64,000 nt of DNA from Streptomyces sp. NBC_00704 (GCF_036226605.1 NZ_CP109000.1:2786501-2850500), one strand, 5' to 3'; numbered from the stretch's first letter, positions 16,542-25,813 are shown. Numbers and translations are program-made. Notes: generated by a model not told the origin, from the letters alone.

Positions 16542-17807
16542 ATGAAACTCACCGTGGTCGGCGGCGGCTCGACCTACACACCCGAACTCGTCGACGGCTT
16601 CGCGCGCCTGCGGGACACTCTGCCCGTGGAGGAACTGGTCCTCGTCGACCCGGCGGCCGGCCGTCTGGAGCTCGTCGGCGGTCTGGCCCGGCGCATCTTC
16701 GCCCGGCAGGACCACCCCGGCCGGATCGTCACCACCTCCGACCTGGACGCGGCCGTCGACGGCGCCGACGCCGTGCTGCTGCAACTGCGGGTCGGCGGCC
16801 AGGCGGCACGGCTCCAGGACGAGACCTGGCCCCTGGACTGCGGCTGCGTCGGCCAGGAGACGACCGGCGCGGGCGGCCTGGCGAAGGCGCTGCGCACCGT
16901 CCCGGTGGTCCTGGACATCGCCGAACGCGTCCGGCGGGCCAACCCGCGCGCGTGGATCATCGACTTCACCAACCCGGTCGGCATCGTCACCCGCGCCCTG
17001 CTCCAGGCCGGTCACCGGGCGGTCGGTCTGTGCAACGTGGCGATCGGCCTGCAACGCAAGTTCGCGGCCCTCCTCGACGTGGCGCCGGCCGAGCTGCACC
17101 TCGACCACGTGGGCCTGAACCACCTCACCTGGGAGACCGGGGTACGGCTGCACGGGCCCGAGGGCGAGGACGTCCTGCCGCGCCTGCTGGCCCGCCACGC
17201 CGACGCGATCGCCACCGACCTGCGGCTGCCCCCCGCCCTGCTGGACCGGCTGGGCGTCATCCCCTCGTACTACCTGCGCTACTACTACGCGCACGACGAG
17301 GTCGTACGGGAACTGCGCACCAAGCCGTCGCGGGCGGCGGAGGTGGCGGCGATGGAGAAGGAGCTGCTGTCGCTGTACGCCGACCCGGCCCTCGACGAGA
17401 AGCCGGCGCTGCTGGCCCGGCGCGGCGGGGCCTTCTACTCGGAGGCGGCGGTGGACCTGGCGGCGGCGCTGCTGACCGGCTCGGGCAGCCCCTACCAGGT
17501 GGTGAACACCCGCAACGACGGCACGCTGCCCTTCCTCCCGGACGACGCGGTGATCGAGGTCCAGGCGGCCGTGGGGCCCGGCGGGGCCTCCCCGCTGCCC
17601 GTGCCGGCCGCCGACCCGCTCCGCACGGGCCTGATGGCGCAGGTGACCGCCTACGAGGACCTGGCCCTGGACGCGGCCCTGCGCGGCGGCCGCGACCGCG
17701 TGTTCAAGGCGCTGCTGTGCCACCCCCTGATCGGCCAGTACGAGTACGCCGAAGAGCTGACCGACCGACTGGTCGCACACAACCGGGAGCATCTCGCGTG
17801 GGCCTGA
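16542..17807 (+). CDS. csnH: Family 4 glycoside hydrolase (CsnH-like)
   Basis: 421 residues. NAD-binding Rossmann start MKLTVVGGGSTYTPEL, the FTNP motif (around Asn144), metal-binding Cys164 in LCNVAIG and His194 in GLNHLTW: the NAD- and Mn-dependent GH4 mechanism. GH4 enzymes split (often phosphorylated) glycosides by an oxidation-elimination route in the cytoplasm. In this operon it should cut imported glucosamine oligosaccharides. Whether the substrate is phosphorylated first by the next gene product cannot be told from sequence. The start overlaps nothing; the stop overlaps the kinase start by 10 nt. Confidence 0.88.
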   Translation: MKLTVVGGGSTYTPELVDGFARLRDTLPVEELVLVDPAAGRLELVGGLARRIFARQDHPGRIVTTSDLDAAVDGADAVLLQLRVGGQAARLQDETWPLDCGCVGQETTGAGGLAKALRTVPVVLDIAERVRRANPRAWIIDFTNPVGIVTRALLQAGHRAVGLCNVAIGLQRKFAALLDVAPAELHLDHVGLNHLTWETGVRLHGPEGEDVLPRLLARHADAIATDLRLPPALLDRLGVIPSYYLRYYYAHDEVVRELRTKPSRAAEVAAMEKELLSLYADPALDEKPALLARRGGAFYSEAAVDLAAALLTGSGSPYQVVNTRNDGTLPFLPDDAVIEVQAAVGPGGASPLPVPAADPLRTGLMAQVTAYEDLALDAALRGGRDRVFKALLCHPLIGQYEYAEELTDRLVAHNREHLAWA

Positions 17808-18769
17808 CGGCAAGCGTTCTCGCCATCGACGCGGGCAACAGCAAGACCGACGTCGCGGTGGTGGCGGCCGGCGGGGAGGTGCTCGCCACGGCCCGCGGCG
17901 GCGGCTTCCGACCGCCCGCGGTGGGCGTGGCGGCGGCCGTGGACGACCTCGCGGACACCGTCACGCGCGCGTACGAGGCCGCCGGGGTCCCGTCCGCGAC
18001 CCATGTGTCGGCCTGCCTCGCCAACGCGGATCTGCCGGTCGAGGAGGCCCAGTTGGCGGCCGCCCTGCACGCGCGCGCGTGGGGCGGGTCGGTGGACGTC
18101 CGCAACGACACCTTCGCGATCCTGCGGGCGGGCGTGGCCGAACCGCGGGGGGTGGCCGTGGTGTGCGGCGCCGGCATCAACTGCGTGGGCATGCGCCCCG
18201 ACGGCCGCACGGCCCGCTTCCCGGCGCTCGGCCGGCTCTCCGGGGACTGGGGCGGCGGCTGGGGGCTGGCCGAGGAGGCCCTGTGGCACGCGGCGCGGGC
18301 GGCGGACGGCAGAGGAGGACCGACGGACCTCACCCGCACCCTTCCCGCCCACTTCGGCCTGCCGACCGTGTACGCGCTGATCGAGGCCCTGCACCTGGAG
18401 CGCGTCCCGCCGTCGCGCCGCCACGAACTGACCCCGGTCCTCTTCGCGACGGCGGCGCGGGGCGACGCGGTCGCGCGCGCGGTCGTCGACCGCCTGGCGG
18501 AGGAGGTGGCGACGATGGCGACGGTGGCGCTGACCCGCCTGGAACTGCTGGAGGAGGAGACGCCGGTGCTGCTCGGCGGCGGAGTCCTCACGGCGGGCCA
18601 CGCACAACTGGACGACCGGGTGCGCGAACTGCTGGCGGCCAGGGCCCCCAAGGCGGTGCCCCGCGTGGTGCGCGCACGGCCGGTGCTCGGGGCGGCGCTG
18701 CTGGGCCTGGACCACGTGGGCGCGCCGGCCCGGGCGCAGCGCACCACCCGGGCCTTCTTCGAGGCCTGA
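17798..18769 (+). CDS. csnK: BadF/BadG-type sugar (amino-sugar) kinase (CsnK-like)
   Basis: 323 residues from GTG 17798, overlapping the GH4 gene by 10 nt, which fixes the start. ASKHA ATPase fold: phosphate-1 loop SVLAIDAGNSKTDVAVV, phosphate-2 region VVCGAGINCVGMRPDGR, and the adenosine loop VLLGGGVLTAG. Relatives include N-acetylglucosamine kinase. In this operon it should phosphorylate glucosamine or its oligomers released by uptake, feeding amino-sugar metabolism. It is the last gene; 15-bp GC-rich repeats follow. Confidence 0.85.
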   Translation: MGLTASVLAIDAGNSKTDVAVVAAGGEVLATARGGGFRPPAVGVAAAVDDLADTVTRAYEAAGVPSATHVSACLANADLPVEEAQLAAALHARAWGGSVDVRNDTFAILRAGVAEPRGVAVVCGAGINCVGMRPDGRTARFPALGRLSGDWGGGWGLAEEALWHAARAADGRGGPTDLTRTLPAHFGLPTVYALIEALHLERVPPSRRHELTPVLFATAARGDAVARAVVDRLAEEVATMATVALTRLELLEEETPVLLGGGVLTAGHAQLDDRVRELLAARAPKAVPRVVRARPVLGAALLGLDHVGAPARAQRTTRAFFEA

Positions 18770-18823
18770 GCGCGCGACGCCCGGCGCCGCCGGGAACGGC
18801 GGAGCCCCACGGGGCACGGGAGG

Positions 18824-18891
18824 CCGGAAATCCCGGTGGCCCGGAATCCCGGGGCCCGGAATCCCGGGGCCCGGAATCCCGGGGCCCGGAA
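18824..18891. repeat. 15-bp tandem repeat after csnK
   Basis: Three exact copies of CCGGAATCCCGGGGC (18841-18885), plus a partial copy and a diverged leading copy. The unit is partly self-complementary, so the array could fold into hairpins and act as a terminator. A short ORF through it (RNPGA repeats) is probably not a gene. Confidence 0.7.
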
Positions 18892-19002
18892 CGCTGTGCG
18901 GCGGGCGTGCGCCCGGTTCACGCCCGCGCGCCGCTCGCGACGCGAGCCCCCCGGAAGGAACCGAACACCCGCCGCAGACGTATTCATGAGCAGGGGGGAC
19001 TG

Positions 19003-19019
19003 CGATCTGATCAAGATCG
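19003..19019. promoter_or_regulatory. Inverted repeat upstream of the sensor-kinase island
   Basis: CGATCTGATCAAGATCG has 6-bp arms and lies about 80 bp before the first gene of the PknG-like island. It is a candidate operator; no clear -35/-10 pair was found beside it. Confidence 0.35.
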
Positions 19020-19095
19020 AGTGAAGGCCGGTGCGCACGACGCCTCCCGACAGCGATACTTACCGGCGGGAGATGACCATGGGGGAGGTCGAACA

Positions 19096-20469
19096 GTGGC
19101 AGACCTGGCAAGCCCGCCGACCAGAACGACGCCACCGCCGGCACGCCGTACGGCGTTCGCCGAGGGTGTCGACACGGTCCGCGCCGCGGCGACGACCGAA
19201 CCGGGGCGGCTGCGCATCATCGGCGCTCTTCTCGCGCTCCTCGTCCTCGCCTTCGGCGCGGTGACGGCCTGGCAGACGACCGACCGCCGGGCCGCCGCCG
19301 ACGACGTGCTGCACAAGAGCCAGCCGCTCAGCTCGGCCGCCGCCGACATCTACCGTTCGCTGGCCGACGCCAACACGGCCGCCTCCAGCGGCTTCCTGGC
19401 GGGCGGCCAGGAGACGGCGGCGTCCCGGCAGCGCTACGAGGAGGACATCGACAAGGCGGCCGCGGAACTCGTCACCGCGGCGAGCAACGCCGATCCCGGC
19501 TCCCCCTCCACCGAGTTCATCACCCGGCTGAACACGCTGCTGCCCGAGTACAAGGGCCTGGTGGAGCGTGCGCGGACGTACAACCGGCAGGGCTTCCCGG
19601 TCGGCGGCGCCTATCTGCGCTACGCCAACGAGAAGATGCAGGACGAGATGCTCCCGGCGGCGGAGGACCTCTACCAGTTGGAGAACCGGCGGCTGCGCGA
19701 CGACTACGGCGACGCGACCCCCTACCCGTGGGCGGCGATCGCGCTGGGCGTCGTCGCGCTGGCCGCCCTGGCCTGGGCGCAGCACCGCAACTACCGCCGC
19801 ACGAACCGGGTCCTGAACCACGGCCTGGTCGCCGCGTCGGCGGCCACCGCGGTCGTCCTGCTGTGGCTGGCCGTCGGGCACACGGTGGCCCGCGCGGGCC
19901 TGAACTCCTCCTACGACGACGGCGTCCGTTCGCTGAACGTCCTGCACGACGCCCGTATCGCCTCCCTCAAGGCGCGCGGCAACGAGAACCTGACGCTGGT
20001 CTCGCGCGGCGCCGAGACGGTGAAGGTGACGGCCGACGGCGACGAGATCACCCTCGACAAGTACGACCACGAGTTCACCACCGACATGGGCACCCTCGAC
20101 AAGGGCCTCAGCCTCGCGGCGAAGCTCGCCGACGACCGCTCGGGCGAGAAGCCGGTGGCGACGGCCGAGAGCAACATGGCGGAGTGGAAGAAGCGCCACA
20201 CCGCGGCCCGCGCCCAGGACGACAACGGCAACTACGAGCAGGCGCTCGCCCTGGTGATCGGCGGCAAGGACGCGACCGGCGCGTGCTTCGACGGCGTCGA
20301 CAAGAACCTGGCGATCGCGCTGGCGCACGAGCAGACCGAGTTCCGGCAGGCCGCGGGCAACGGTCTGGACGCGATGACCGGCCTGTCCGTCGGGGCCGCC
20401 GTGCTCGCCGTGCTGGCAGCCGCGGGCGCGGTCCTCGGCATCGGGCGCAGACTGTCGGAGTACCGGTGA
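19096..20469 (+). CDS. glnX: Four-helix membrane sensor protein, GlnX-like
   Basis: 457 residues from GTG 19096 (GGAGG 8 nt upstream). There are four membrane helices (about residues 37-60, 215-235, 248-270 and 425-447). They delimit two extracytoplasmic helical domains (about 60-215 and 270-425) and a short basic cytoplasmic link between helices 2 and 3. The topology and position next to a periplasmic amino-acid-type binding protein and a PknG-type kinase match GlnX of the mycobacterial/corynebacterial GlnH-GlnX-PknG pathway, in which GlnX relays extracellular aspartate/glutamate sensing to the kinase. Sequence-level homology cannot be proved here; the call rests on topology plus context. 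Confidence 0.6.
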   Translation: MADLASPPTRTTPPPARRTAFAEGVDTVRAAATTEPGRLRIIGALLALLVLAFGAVTAWQTTDRRAAADDVLHKSQPLSSAAADIYRSLADANTAASSGFLAGGQETAASRQRYEEDIDKAAAELVTAASNADPGSPSTEFITRLNTLLPEYKGLVERARTYNRQGFPVGGAYLRYANEKMQDEMLPAAEDLYQLENRRLRDDYGDATPYPWAAIALGVVALAALAWAQHRNYRRTNRVLNHGLVAASAATAVVLLWLAVGHTVARAGLNSSYDDGVRSLNVLHDARIASLKARGNENLTLVSRGAETVKVTADGDEITLDKYDHEFTTDMGTLDKGLSLAAKLADDRSGEKPVATAESNMAEWKKRHTAARAQDDNGNYEQALALVIGGKDATGACFDGVDKNLAIALAHEQTEFRQAAGNGLDAMTGLSVGAAVLAVLAAAGAVLGIGRRLSEYR

Positions 20470-21515
20470 TGGGGGACGTGACGACGATGCGTGCGCGACG
20501 TGTGCGGGCCCGGCTGCGGGGCTGGGGCGGAGTGGGAGCGATGGCGGCCGGCTGCGCCCTCGCGCTGGCGCTCGTGCTGATGCTGCCGTGGGCCCGCTCC
20601 GGCGGCGCCGCGGCCCCCGGCCGCACCGGCGGCAAGGTCGCCGAGGCGAGCCAGGCGGCGGACGCCGACTGCACGGCCCCCGAGAAGCAGACGCCGGCGC
20701 CGTCGGCCGCGGACGGCCCGGCCATCGCCGCGATCAAGGCCCGCCAGGGCGAGAAGCGCAAGCTCGTCGTCGGCGTCGACCAGAACAGCTACCGGTGGGG
20801 CTACCGCGACCCCAACAACACCGGTGCGGCGCTGGAGGGTTTCGACATCGACCTGGTCCACCGCATCGCGCAGGACATACTCGGCGACCCGAACGCGGTC
20901 CAGTTCAAGGCCATCCCCACCAACCAGCGCGTCCCGGCCGTCCAGGAGGGCCGGGTGGACATGGTGGTCCGCACGATGACGATCTCCTGCAGCCGGCTGA
21001 AGGACGTGGCGTTCTCCGCGCCCTACTTCAAGACCGGTCAGCAGGTCCTCGCCCCCAAGTCCTCGAAGATCACCGGCTACGACGGCAGTCTGGCGAAGTC
21101 CAGGGTCTGCACGGCGGCCGGTTCCACGGCCAACACCAAGCTGGCCGACGACAGGAAGGCGGGCCGGCTCGGCGCGGGCGTCGACATCGCCACCACCGTC
21201 CCCAACCAGCTCGACTGCCTGGTACGGCTCCAGCTCGGCGAGGTCGACGCCGTGGTCACCGACGGCGCGCTCGCGGCCAGCCAGGCCGCCCAGGACCCGA
21301 CCGTCGAACTCAAGGGCGCCCCCTTCACGACCGAGTACTACGGCGTGGCGATGAAGAAGGACGCCGACGACCTGGTACGCCGGGTCAACCAGATCCTGGT
21401 GCAGTACCGCGCGAGCGGCTGGCAGACGTCGTACGACAGATGGCTGTCGGCGACACTGGGCGCCGACGCGGCGACCTCCAGGCCGCCCGCGCCGCAGTAC
21501 CTGCGAACGGGCTGA
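20469..21515 (+). CDS. glnH: Membrane-anchored amino-acid-type binding protein, GlnH-like
   Basis: 348 residues from ATG 20469, overlapping the glnX-like stop by 1 nt. An uncleaved-looking N-terminal anchor (about residues 23-42) is followed by an Ala/Pro linker and a periplasmic binding fold of the SBP_bac_3 class: KLVVGVDQNSYRWGYRD, ALEGFDIDLVHRIAQ, RVDMVVRTMTISCSRLKDV, AFSAPYFKTGQQVL. This class binds polar amino acids such as glutamate and glutamine. No ABC permease or ATPase is nearby, so it is more likely a sensor subunit than a transporter part, as in GlnH-GlnX-PknG. It lacks a convincing lipobox, unlike mycobacterial GlnH. Confidence 0.7.
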   Translation: MGDVTTMRARRVRARLRGWGGVGAMAAGCALALALVLMLPWARSGGAAAPGRTGGKVAEASQAADADCTAPEKQTPAPSAADGPAIAAIKARQGEKRKLVVGVDQNSYRWGYRDPNNTGAALEGFDIDLVHRIAQDILGDPNAVQFKAIPTNQRVPAVQEGRVDMVVRTMTISCSRLKDVAFSAPYFKTGQQVLAPKSSKITGYDGSLAKSRVCTAAGSTANTKLADDRKAGRLGAGVDIATTVPNQLDCLVRLQLGEVDAVVTDGALAASQAAQDPTVELKGAPFTTEYYGVAMKKDADDLVRRVNQILVQYRASGWQTSYDRWLSATLGADAATSRPPAPQYLRTG

Positions 21516-21600
21516 CGGGGCCGCGGGACGGGGCGAGGGAGCGGGGCGAGGGAGCGCGGCGGACGGCCGCCGGCGCGGGACGCCGGGCGGGCGGACCACC

Positions 21601-21660
21601 GAACGGACAACCACAGAGCGGGCAGACACCGAGCGGGCACACACCGAGCGGGCAACCGAC
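21601..21660. repeat. 15-bp tandem repeat in intergenic region
   Basis: Four 15-bp units of the form GAGCGGGCANACACC (two near-identical, two diverged) between the GlnH-like gene and the coiled-coil gene. No ORF uses them convincingly. Confidence 0.6.
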
Positions 21661-21680
21661 ACAGCAGCGAGAGGTGATCG

Positions 21681-23066
21681 ATGGGCGTCACGGGACCCCC
21701 CGGGCCGGTGATGGACCGGGACGAGGTCGACCGTGCGCTGGCGCGGCTCGGCGCGGAGCACGAGGCGATCGAGACCTCGCTCCTCGCGCTCCAGGACCAC
21801 GCGGGCCGCAGGCTCCTCGAAGGCGCCGACCTCACCGGCGTCACCAAGGAGCGCTGGGCGTCCGCGGAGGCGTCGATCACGTTGCTGTGGGCGTACTTCG
21901 ACGCCTACAGCGACGCGCTGCGCAGCGCACGCGAGATCCGCTCGCGCCGCCGCTGGTCCAGCCGCGAGGACCTGGCGGAACTGACGGAGCTGCTGCGCGG
22001 CGAGTCCGTCACGGTCGCCGGATCGCTCGCCGGATCACTAGCCGGACCGCTCGCGGAAACGGTCACAGGAGAGGTCACCGGACCGGCCGCGGGCGACGAC
22101 GACGCACCGGCGCCGCGGATCACGGGCAGGCTCAGCCAGAGCTTCACGCTCGCCACCCTCGTCGACCGCATGAACGAGCTGTACGCGACCTCGCTCGACA
22201 TGGTGGTCACCGCCGACGCCGTCTGGTCGGCGCTGCCCGCGCGGATAGATTTACTGGCCGCCGAGCTCCAGCGCACCCGCCGGCTGGCGCACTCCGTCGG
22301 CGTCCGCCCGGGCGAGCACCCGGCGGGCGACGACCTGGAGCGCATCACCCGCACGCTGACGTCCCTGCGCGAGCAGGTCGTGTCCGACCCGCTGGCCTTC
22401 TGGGTGCGCGCACAGGGCAGCTCCGCCCCCGGCGGCGGCCGCCCGGACACCACCGTGTACGACCGTGAGGCGCGCGCCCTGGAGGACGTGCGGCGGGAGA
22501 TCGACGCCGTGCTGACGGTCCGCCAGGACGCGGAACAGCGGCTGGTGCGCCTGCGGGACGTCCTCGGCCGCGCCGACCGCACCCTCGCCGAGGCGCGCAC
22601 CGCGCGCGGCGAGGTGCTGGCGAAGATCGCCGCCACCGAGGTGCCCGTCGTCAGCGGCCCGCCGACCGCGCTGCAGGAGCAGCTCGCGACGGCCGCCGAG
22701 TACCGGCGGCACGCCCAGTGGCACCGCCTGTCCCCGCTCCTGGAGTCCCTGGAGCAGAAGGCGGACGACGAACTGCTGCGTGCCCGCGAGTCGTTGAGCG
22801 CGGTCACCCAGCCGCTGGCGGTCCGCGCCGAGCTGCGCGGCCGTCTGGACGCGTACAAGGCGAAGGTCGCCCGGCACGGGCTCGCCGAGGACCCGTTCCT
22901 CATCGAGCGCTACGACGCGGCGCGCCGCATGCTGTGGAGCGCGCCCTGTGATCTGCGCGTCGCCGAACAGGCCGTCCTGCGCTACCAGCGGGCGGCCGCC
23001 GAACTGCTCACGGTGCCGCGCGTGCCGGAGCAGGGCGGCCCTGAGGACCGTAGGGGGGAGCAGTAG
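21681..23066 (+). CDS. Coiled-coil protein of the PknG-like island, function unknown
   Basis: 461 residues from ATG 21681 (GAGAGGTG upstream). It is soluble and mostly helical: an N-terminal domain (MDRDEVDRALARLGAEHEAI), a linker with GSLAGSLAGPLAETVTG, then long charged helices with heptad-like spacing (DREARALEDVRREIDAVLTV, VLGRADRTLAEARTARGEVL). No enzymatic motif is visible. It is 2 nt ahead of the kinase gene and surely co-translated with it. A scaffold linking sensor, kinase and FHA protein is a plausible but unproved role. Confidence 0.7.
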   Translation: MGVTGPPGPVMDRDEVDRALARLGAEHEAIETSLLALQDHAGRRLLEGADLTGVTKERWASAEASITLLWAYFDAYSDALRSAREIRSRRRWSSREDLAELTELLRGESVTVAGSLAGSLAGPLAETVTGEVTGPAAGDDDAPAPRITGRLSQSFTLATLVDRMNELYATSLDMVVTADAVWSALPARIDLLAAELQRTRRLAHSVGVRPGEHPAGDDLERITRTLTSLREQVVSDPLAFWVRAQGSSAPGGGRPDTTVYDREARALEDVRREIDAVLTVRQDAEQRLVRLRDVLGRADRTLAEARTARGEVLAKIAATEVPVVSGPPTALQEQLATAAEYRRHAQWHRLSPLLESLEQKADDELLRARESLSAVTQPLAVRAELRGRLDAYKAKVARHGLAEDPFLIERYDAARRMLWSAPCDLRVAEQAVLRYQRAAAELLTVPRVPEQGGPEDRRGEQ

Positions 23067-23068
23067 CC

Positions 23069-25810
23069 ATGAGTCAGGCAGGGCAGTCATGTCAGCGGCC
23101 GGGCTGCGAGGGGTCGTACGAGGATGTCGGCGACGGCGAGCTGTACTGCGACAACTGCGGTCTGGCCCCGGTCGTCTCGTCCCCCGATCCCGCCTCCGGG
23201 GCGGGCCGGGTCGGCTCGCTGCCGACCGGCGTGACCCGGGGCGGCAAGGACGGGACGGGCAGCGCGAGTTCACGCTCCAGCGGGCGCAGCGCCCGCAGCA
23301 CCCGCACGTCGTCGCAGTCGTCGAAGTCGCGGCGCTCGGTGTCGGGGCGGCTGTCGCGCTCGCTGTCGGGCGCGTCGACGGGGCGTTCGGTGTCGGTGCG
23401 CAGCTCCGGCTCGACGGCCGGCTCCTCGGGCCGGGCCCGGCTGGGCGTCGGCCTGGTCTCGGTGCCGCAGGTGCCGAAGCCCGACCCGCGCGCGATGGTG
23501 CAGGAGAACCCCGAGGTCCCGGAGCGCAAGCGGTTCTGCTCGCGCTCCGACTGCGGTGCCCCGGTGGGCCGTTCGCGCGGTGAGCGGGAGGGCCGCACCG
23601 AGGGCTTCTGCACCAAGTGCGGCCACCCGTACTCCTTCGTGCCGAAGCTGAAGGCCGGCGACATCGTGCACGGCCAGTACGAGGTGGTGGGCGCCCTCGC
23701 GCACGGCGGGCTCGGCTGGGTCTACCTGGCCATCGACCGCCCGGTGCACGACCGCTGGGTGGTGCTGAAGGGCCTGCTGGACACGGGTGACCAGGACGCG
23801 ATGGCCGCGGCCATCTCGGAGCGGCGCTTCCTGTCCGAGATCGAGCACGCCAACATCGTGCGGATCTACAACTTCGTCGAGCACCTCGACCAGCGCACCG
23901 GCTCCCTCGACGGCTACATCGTCATGGAGTACGTCGGCGGCAAGTCCCTCAAGGAGATCGCCAACGACCGCCGCACACCGGACGGCAAGCGGGACCCGCT
24001 CCCCGTCGAGCAGGCCTGCGCGTACGGCATCGAGGCCCTCGAGGCGCTCGGCCATCTGCACAGCCGCAACCTGCTGTACTGCGACTTCAAGGTCGACAAC
24101 GCGATCCAGACCGAGGACGAGCTCAAGCTGATCGACATGGGCGCGGTCCGGCGGATGGACGACGACACGTCGGCCATCTACGGCACGATCGGCTACCAGG
24201 GCCCCGAGGTCGCCGAGGTCGGGCCGTCGGTCGCCTCCGACCTCTACACGGTGGGCCGTACCCTCGCCGTCCTCACCTTCGACTTCCAGGGCTACACGAC
24301 CGTCTTCGCCGACTCCCTGCCCGACCCCGACACCATCGAGGTCTTCCGCCAGTACGAGTCGTTCTACCGGCTGCTCGTGCGCGCCACCGACCCCGACCCG
24401 GCACGCCGGTTCGCCTCCGCGCAGGAGATGGCGGAGCAGCTGACCGGCGTGCTGCGCGAGGTCGTCTCGCTGCAGAGCGGCCGCGCGCGGCCCGCGCTGT
24501 CGACGCTGTTCGGGCCGGAACTCAAGGTCACGGACACGGAGCTGTTCCCCAAGCTGGACGGGGAGGTGTCACGGCTGGGCGCCCGGACGGAGGTCGACTC
24601 CCTCCGTCTGTTCGGCCGTTCCGGGTCCACCCGGCCGGCCCGGACCGCGCCCGCGCTCGCCGGCGGCACGGGCGGGGCGGTCATGCCGTCCGGCGCTCCG
24701 GGCGCCGCGCCCGGCCTGCCCGGCACACCCGGCGCCGCACCGGCTCTCGCCTTCGCGGGCGGCGCGGGCGTCGTCCCCGCGGGCGGTCCGCTGCCGGGCG
24801 CGGGCAGTACGCCGGTGGGTGCGGGCGGCGGCCCGGTCCCGGCCGGCGGCGCCCCCGCGGTCGTCCCCGGCGGGCTGGTGCGGACCGTGCCCGCACCCGC
24901 CGCGGCCCTCGCCCTGCCCGTCCCCCACGTCGACCCCACCGACCCCAACGCGGGCTTCCTCGCGGGCCTTTCGGCCTCCGCGCCGGCCGAGCTGATCACG
25001 GCGCTCACCGCGGCGCCGGCGCCGTCGGTCGAGACCCGGCTGCGGCAGATCCGCGCCTGGCTGGAGAACGGCGACCACCGGGCCGCCCTCGCCCTGCTCG
25101 GCGAGCTGGAGGACGAACGCTCCGACGACTGGCGGGTGGTGTGGTACCGCGGCGTGGCCTCGCTGGTCACCGGCGACCACGAGGGCGCCGCGCTGTCCTT
25201 CGACGCGATCTACGACGCCTTCCCGGGCGAGCCCGCGCCCAAGCTGGCGCTCGGCCTGTGCGCCGAGGTGCTGGGACAGCTCGACAACGCCGCCGAGTAC
25301 TACCGCCTGGTCTGGTCGACCGACCCGAGCTATGTGAGCGCGGCGTTCGGCCTGGCGCGCGTGCAACTGGCCGCCGGCAACCGCGGCAGCGCCGTCCGGA
25401 CGCTGGAGTCGGTGCCGGAGTCGTCCATCCACTACACGGCGGCGCGGGTCGCGGCGGTGCGGGCCCGGCTCCGGCAGCGGACGGCCCTCGCCTCCGACGT
25501 ACCCTTTCTGGAGGACCTCGTCGCCGCCGCGGCGCAGGTGGAGGCGCTGGACGCGTACGGCCTCGACCCGACGCGGCGCGAGCAGTTGTCCGCCGAAGTC
25601 CTCGGGTGCGCCCTCGACTGGATACTCTCCGGTGGCCGGGACGCCGCGCCGGCCGCCCGGGCCCTGCTCGGCAGCGAACTGGACGAGCGGGGGCTGCGCT
25701 TCGGCCTGGAGCGCTCGTACCGCACGCTGGCCCGGCTGGCGACCGGCGGCGAGGAAAGGATCGACCTGGTGGAACGCGCCAATCGTTACCGCCCCCGGAC
25801 GTGGGTGTAG
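23069..25810 (+). CDS. pknG: PknG-type Ser/Thr protein kinase with zinc ribbon, rubredoxin-like and TPR domains
   Basis: 913 residues. Domains in order: an N-terminal zinc ribbon (Cys8, Cys13, Cys27, Cys30); a Ser-rich basic linker (about 60-125); the PknG rubredoxin-like metal site (Cys157, Cys162, Cys181, Cys184, with GAPVGRS and CGHPYSFVPKL); the kinase (about 200-460; VVLKGL Lys234, CDFKVDN with Asp339, Asn344, IDMGAV with Asp356); a Gly/Ala/Pro linker; and a TPR-like helical tail (about 650-913). The layout is that of mycobacterial PknG, which senses amino-acid supply and controls 2-oxoglutarate metabolism through an FHA protein. Differences are the extra N-terminal ribbon, Cys-Asp-Phe in place of HRD, DMG in place of DFG, and about 160 extra residues. 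A PP2C and an FHA protein follow. Confidence 0.9.
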   Translation: MSQAGQSCQRPGCEGSYEDVGDGELYCDNCGLAPVVSSPDPASGAGRVGSLPTGVTRGGKDGTGSASSRSSGRSARSTRTSSQSSKSRRSVSGRLSRSLSGASTGRSVSVRSSGSTAGSSGRARLGVGLVSVPQVPKPDPRAMVQENPEVPERKRFCSRSDCGAPVGRSRGEREGRTEGFCTKCGHPYSFVPKLKAGDIVHGQYEVVGALAHGGLGWVYLAIDRPVHDRWVVLKGLLDTGDQDAMAAAISERRFLSEIEHANIVRIYNFVEHLDQRTGSLDGYIVMEYVGGKSLKEIANDRRTPDGKRDPLPVEQACAYGIEALEALGHLHSRNLLYCDFKVDNAIQTEDELKLIDMGAVRRMDDDTSAIYGTIGYQGPEVAEVGPSVASDLYTVGRTLAVLTFDFQGYTTVFADSLPDPDTIEVFRQYESFYRLLVRATDPDPARRFASAQEMAEQLTGVLREVVSLQSGRARPALSTLFGPELKVTDTELFPKLDGEVSRLGARTEVDSLRLFGRSGSTRPARTAPALAGGTGGAVMPSGAPGAAPGLPGTPGAAPALAFAGGAGVVPAGGPLPGAGSTPVGAGGGPVPAGGAPAVVPGGLVRTVPAPAAALALPVPHVDPTDPNAGFLAGLSASAPAELITALTAAPAPSVETRLRQIRAWLENGDHRAALALLGELEDERSDDWRVVWYRGVASLVTGDHEGAALSFDAIYDAFPGEPAPKLALGLCAEVLGQLDNAAEYYRLVWSTDPSYVSAAFGLARVQLAAGNRGSAVRTLESVPESSIHYTAARVAAVRARLRQRTALASDVPFLEDLVAAAAQVEALDAYGLDPTRREQLSAEVLGCALDWILSGGRDAAPAARALLGSELDERGLRFGLERSYRTLARLATGGEERIDLVERANRYRPRTWV

Positions 25811-25813
25811 TCA

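Noticed and set aside
15528..17813. Long minus-strand ORF (761 codons) across the csn permease and GH4 genes
   Set aside because: Shadow of csnF, csnG and csnH, which carry clear family motifs on the plus strand.
18836..19024. 62-codon ORF with RNPGA repeats
   Set aside because: Composed of the 15-bp intergenic repeat, no ribosome-binding site, no relatives recognised.
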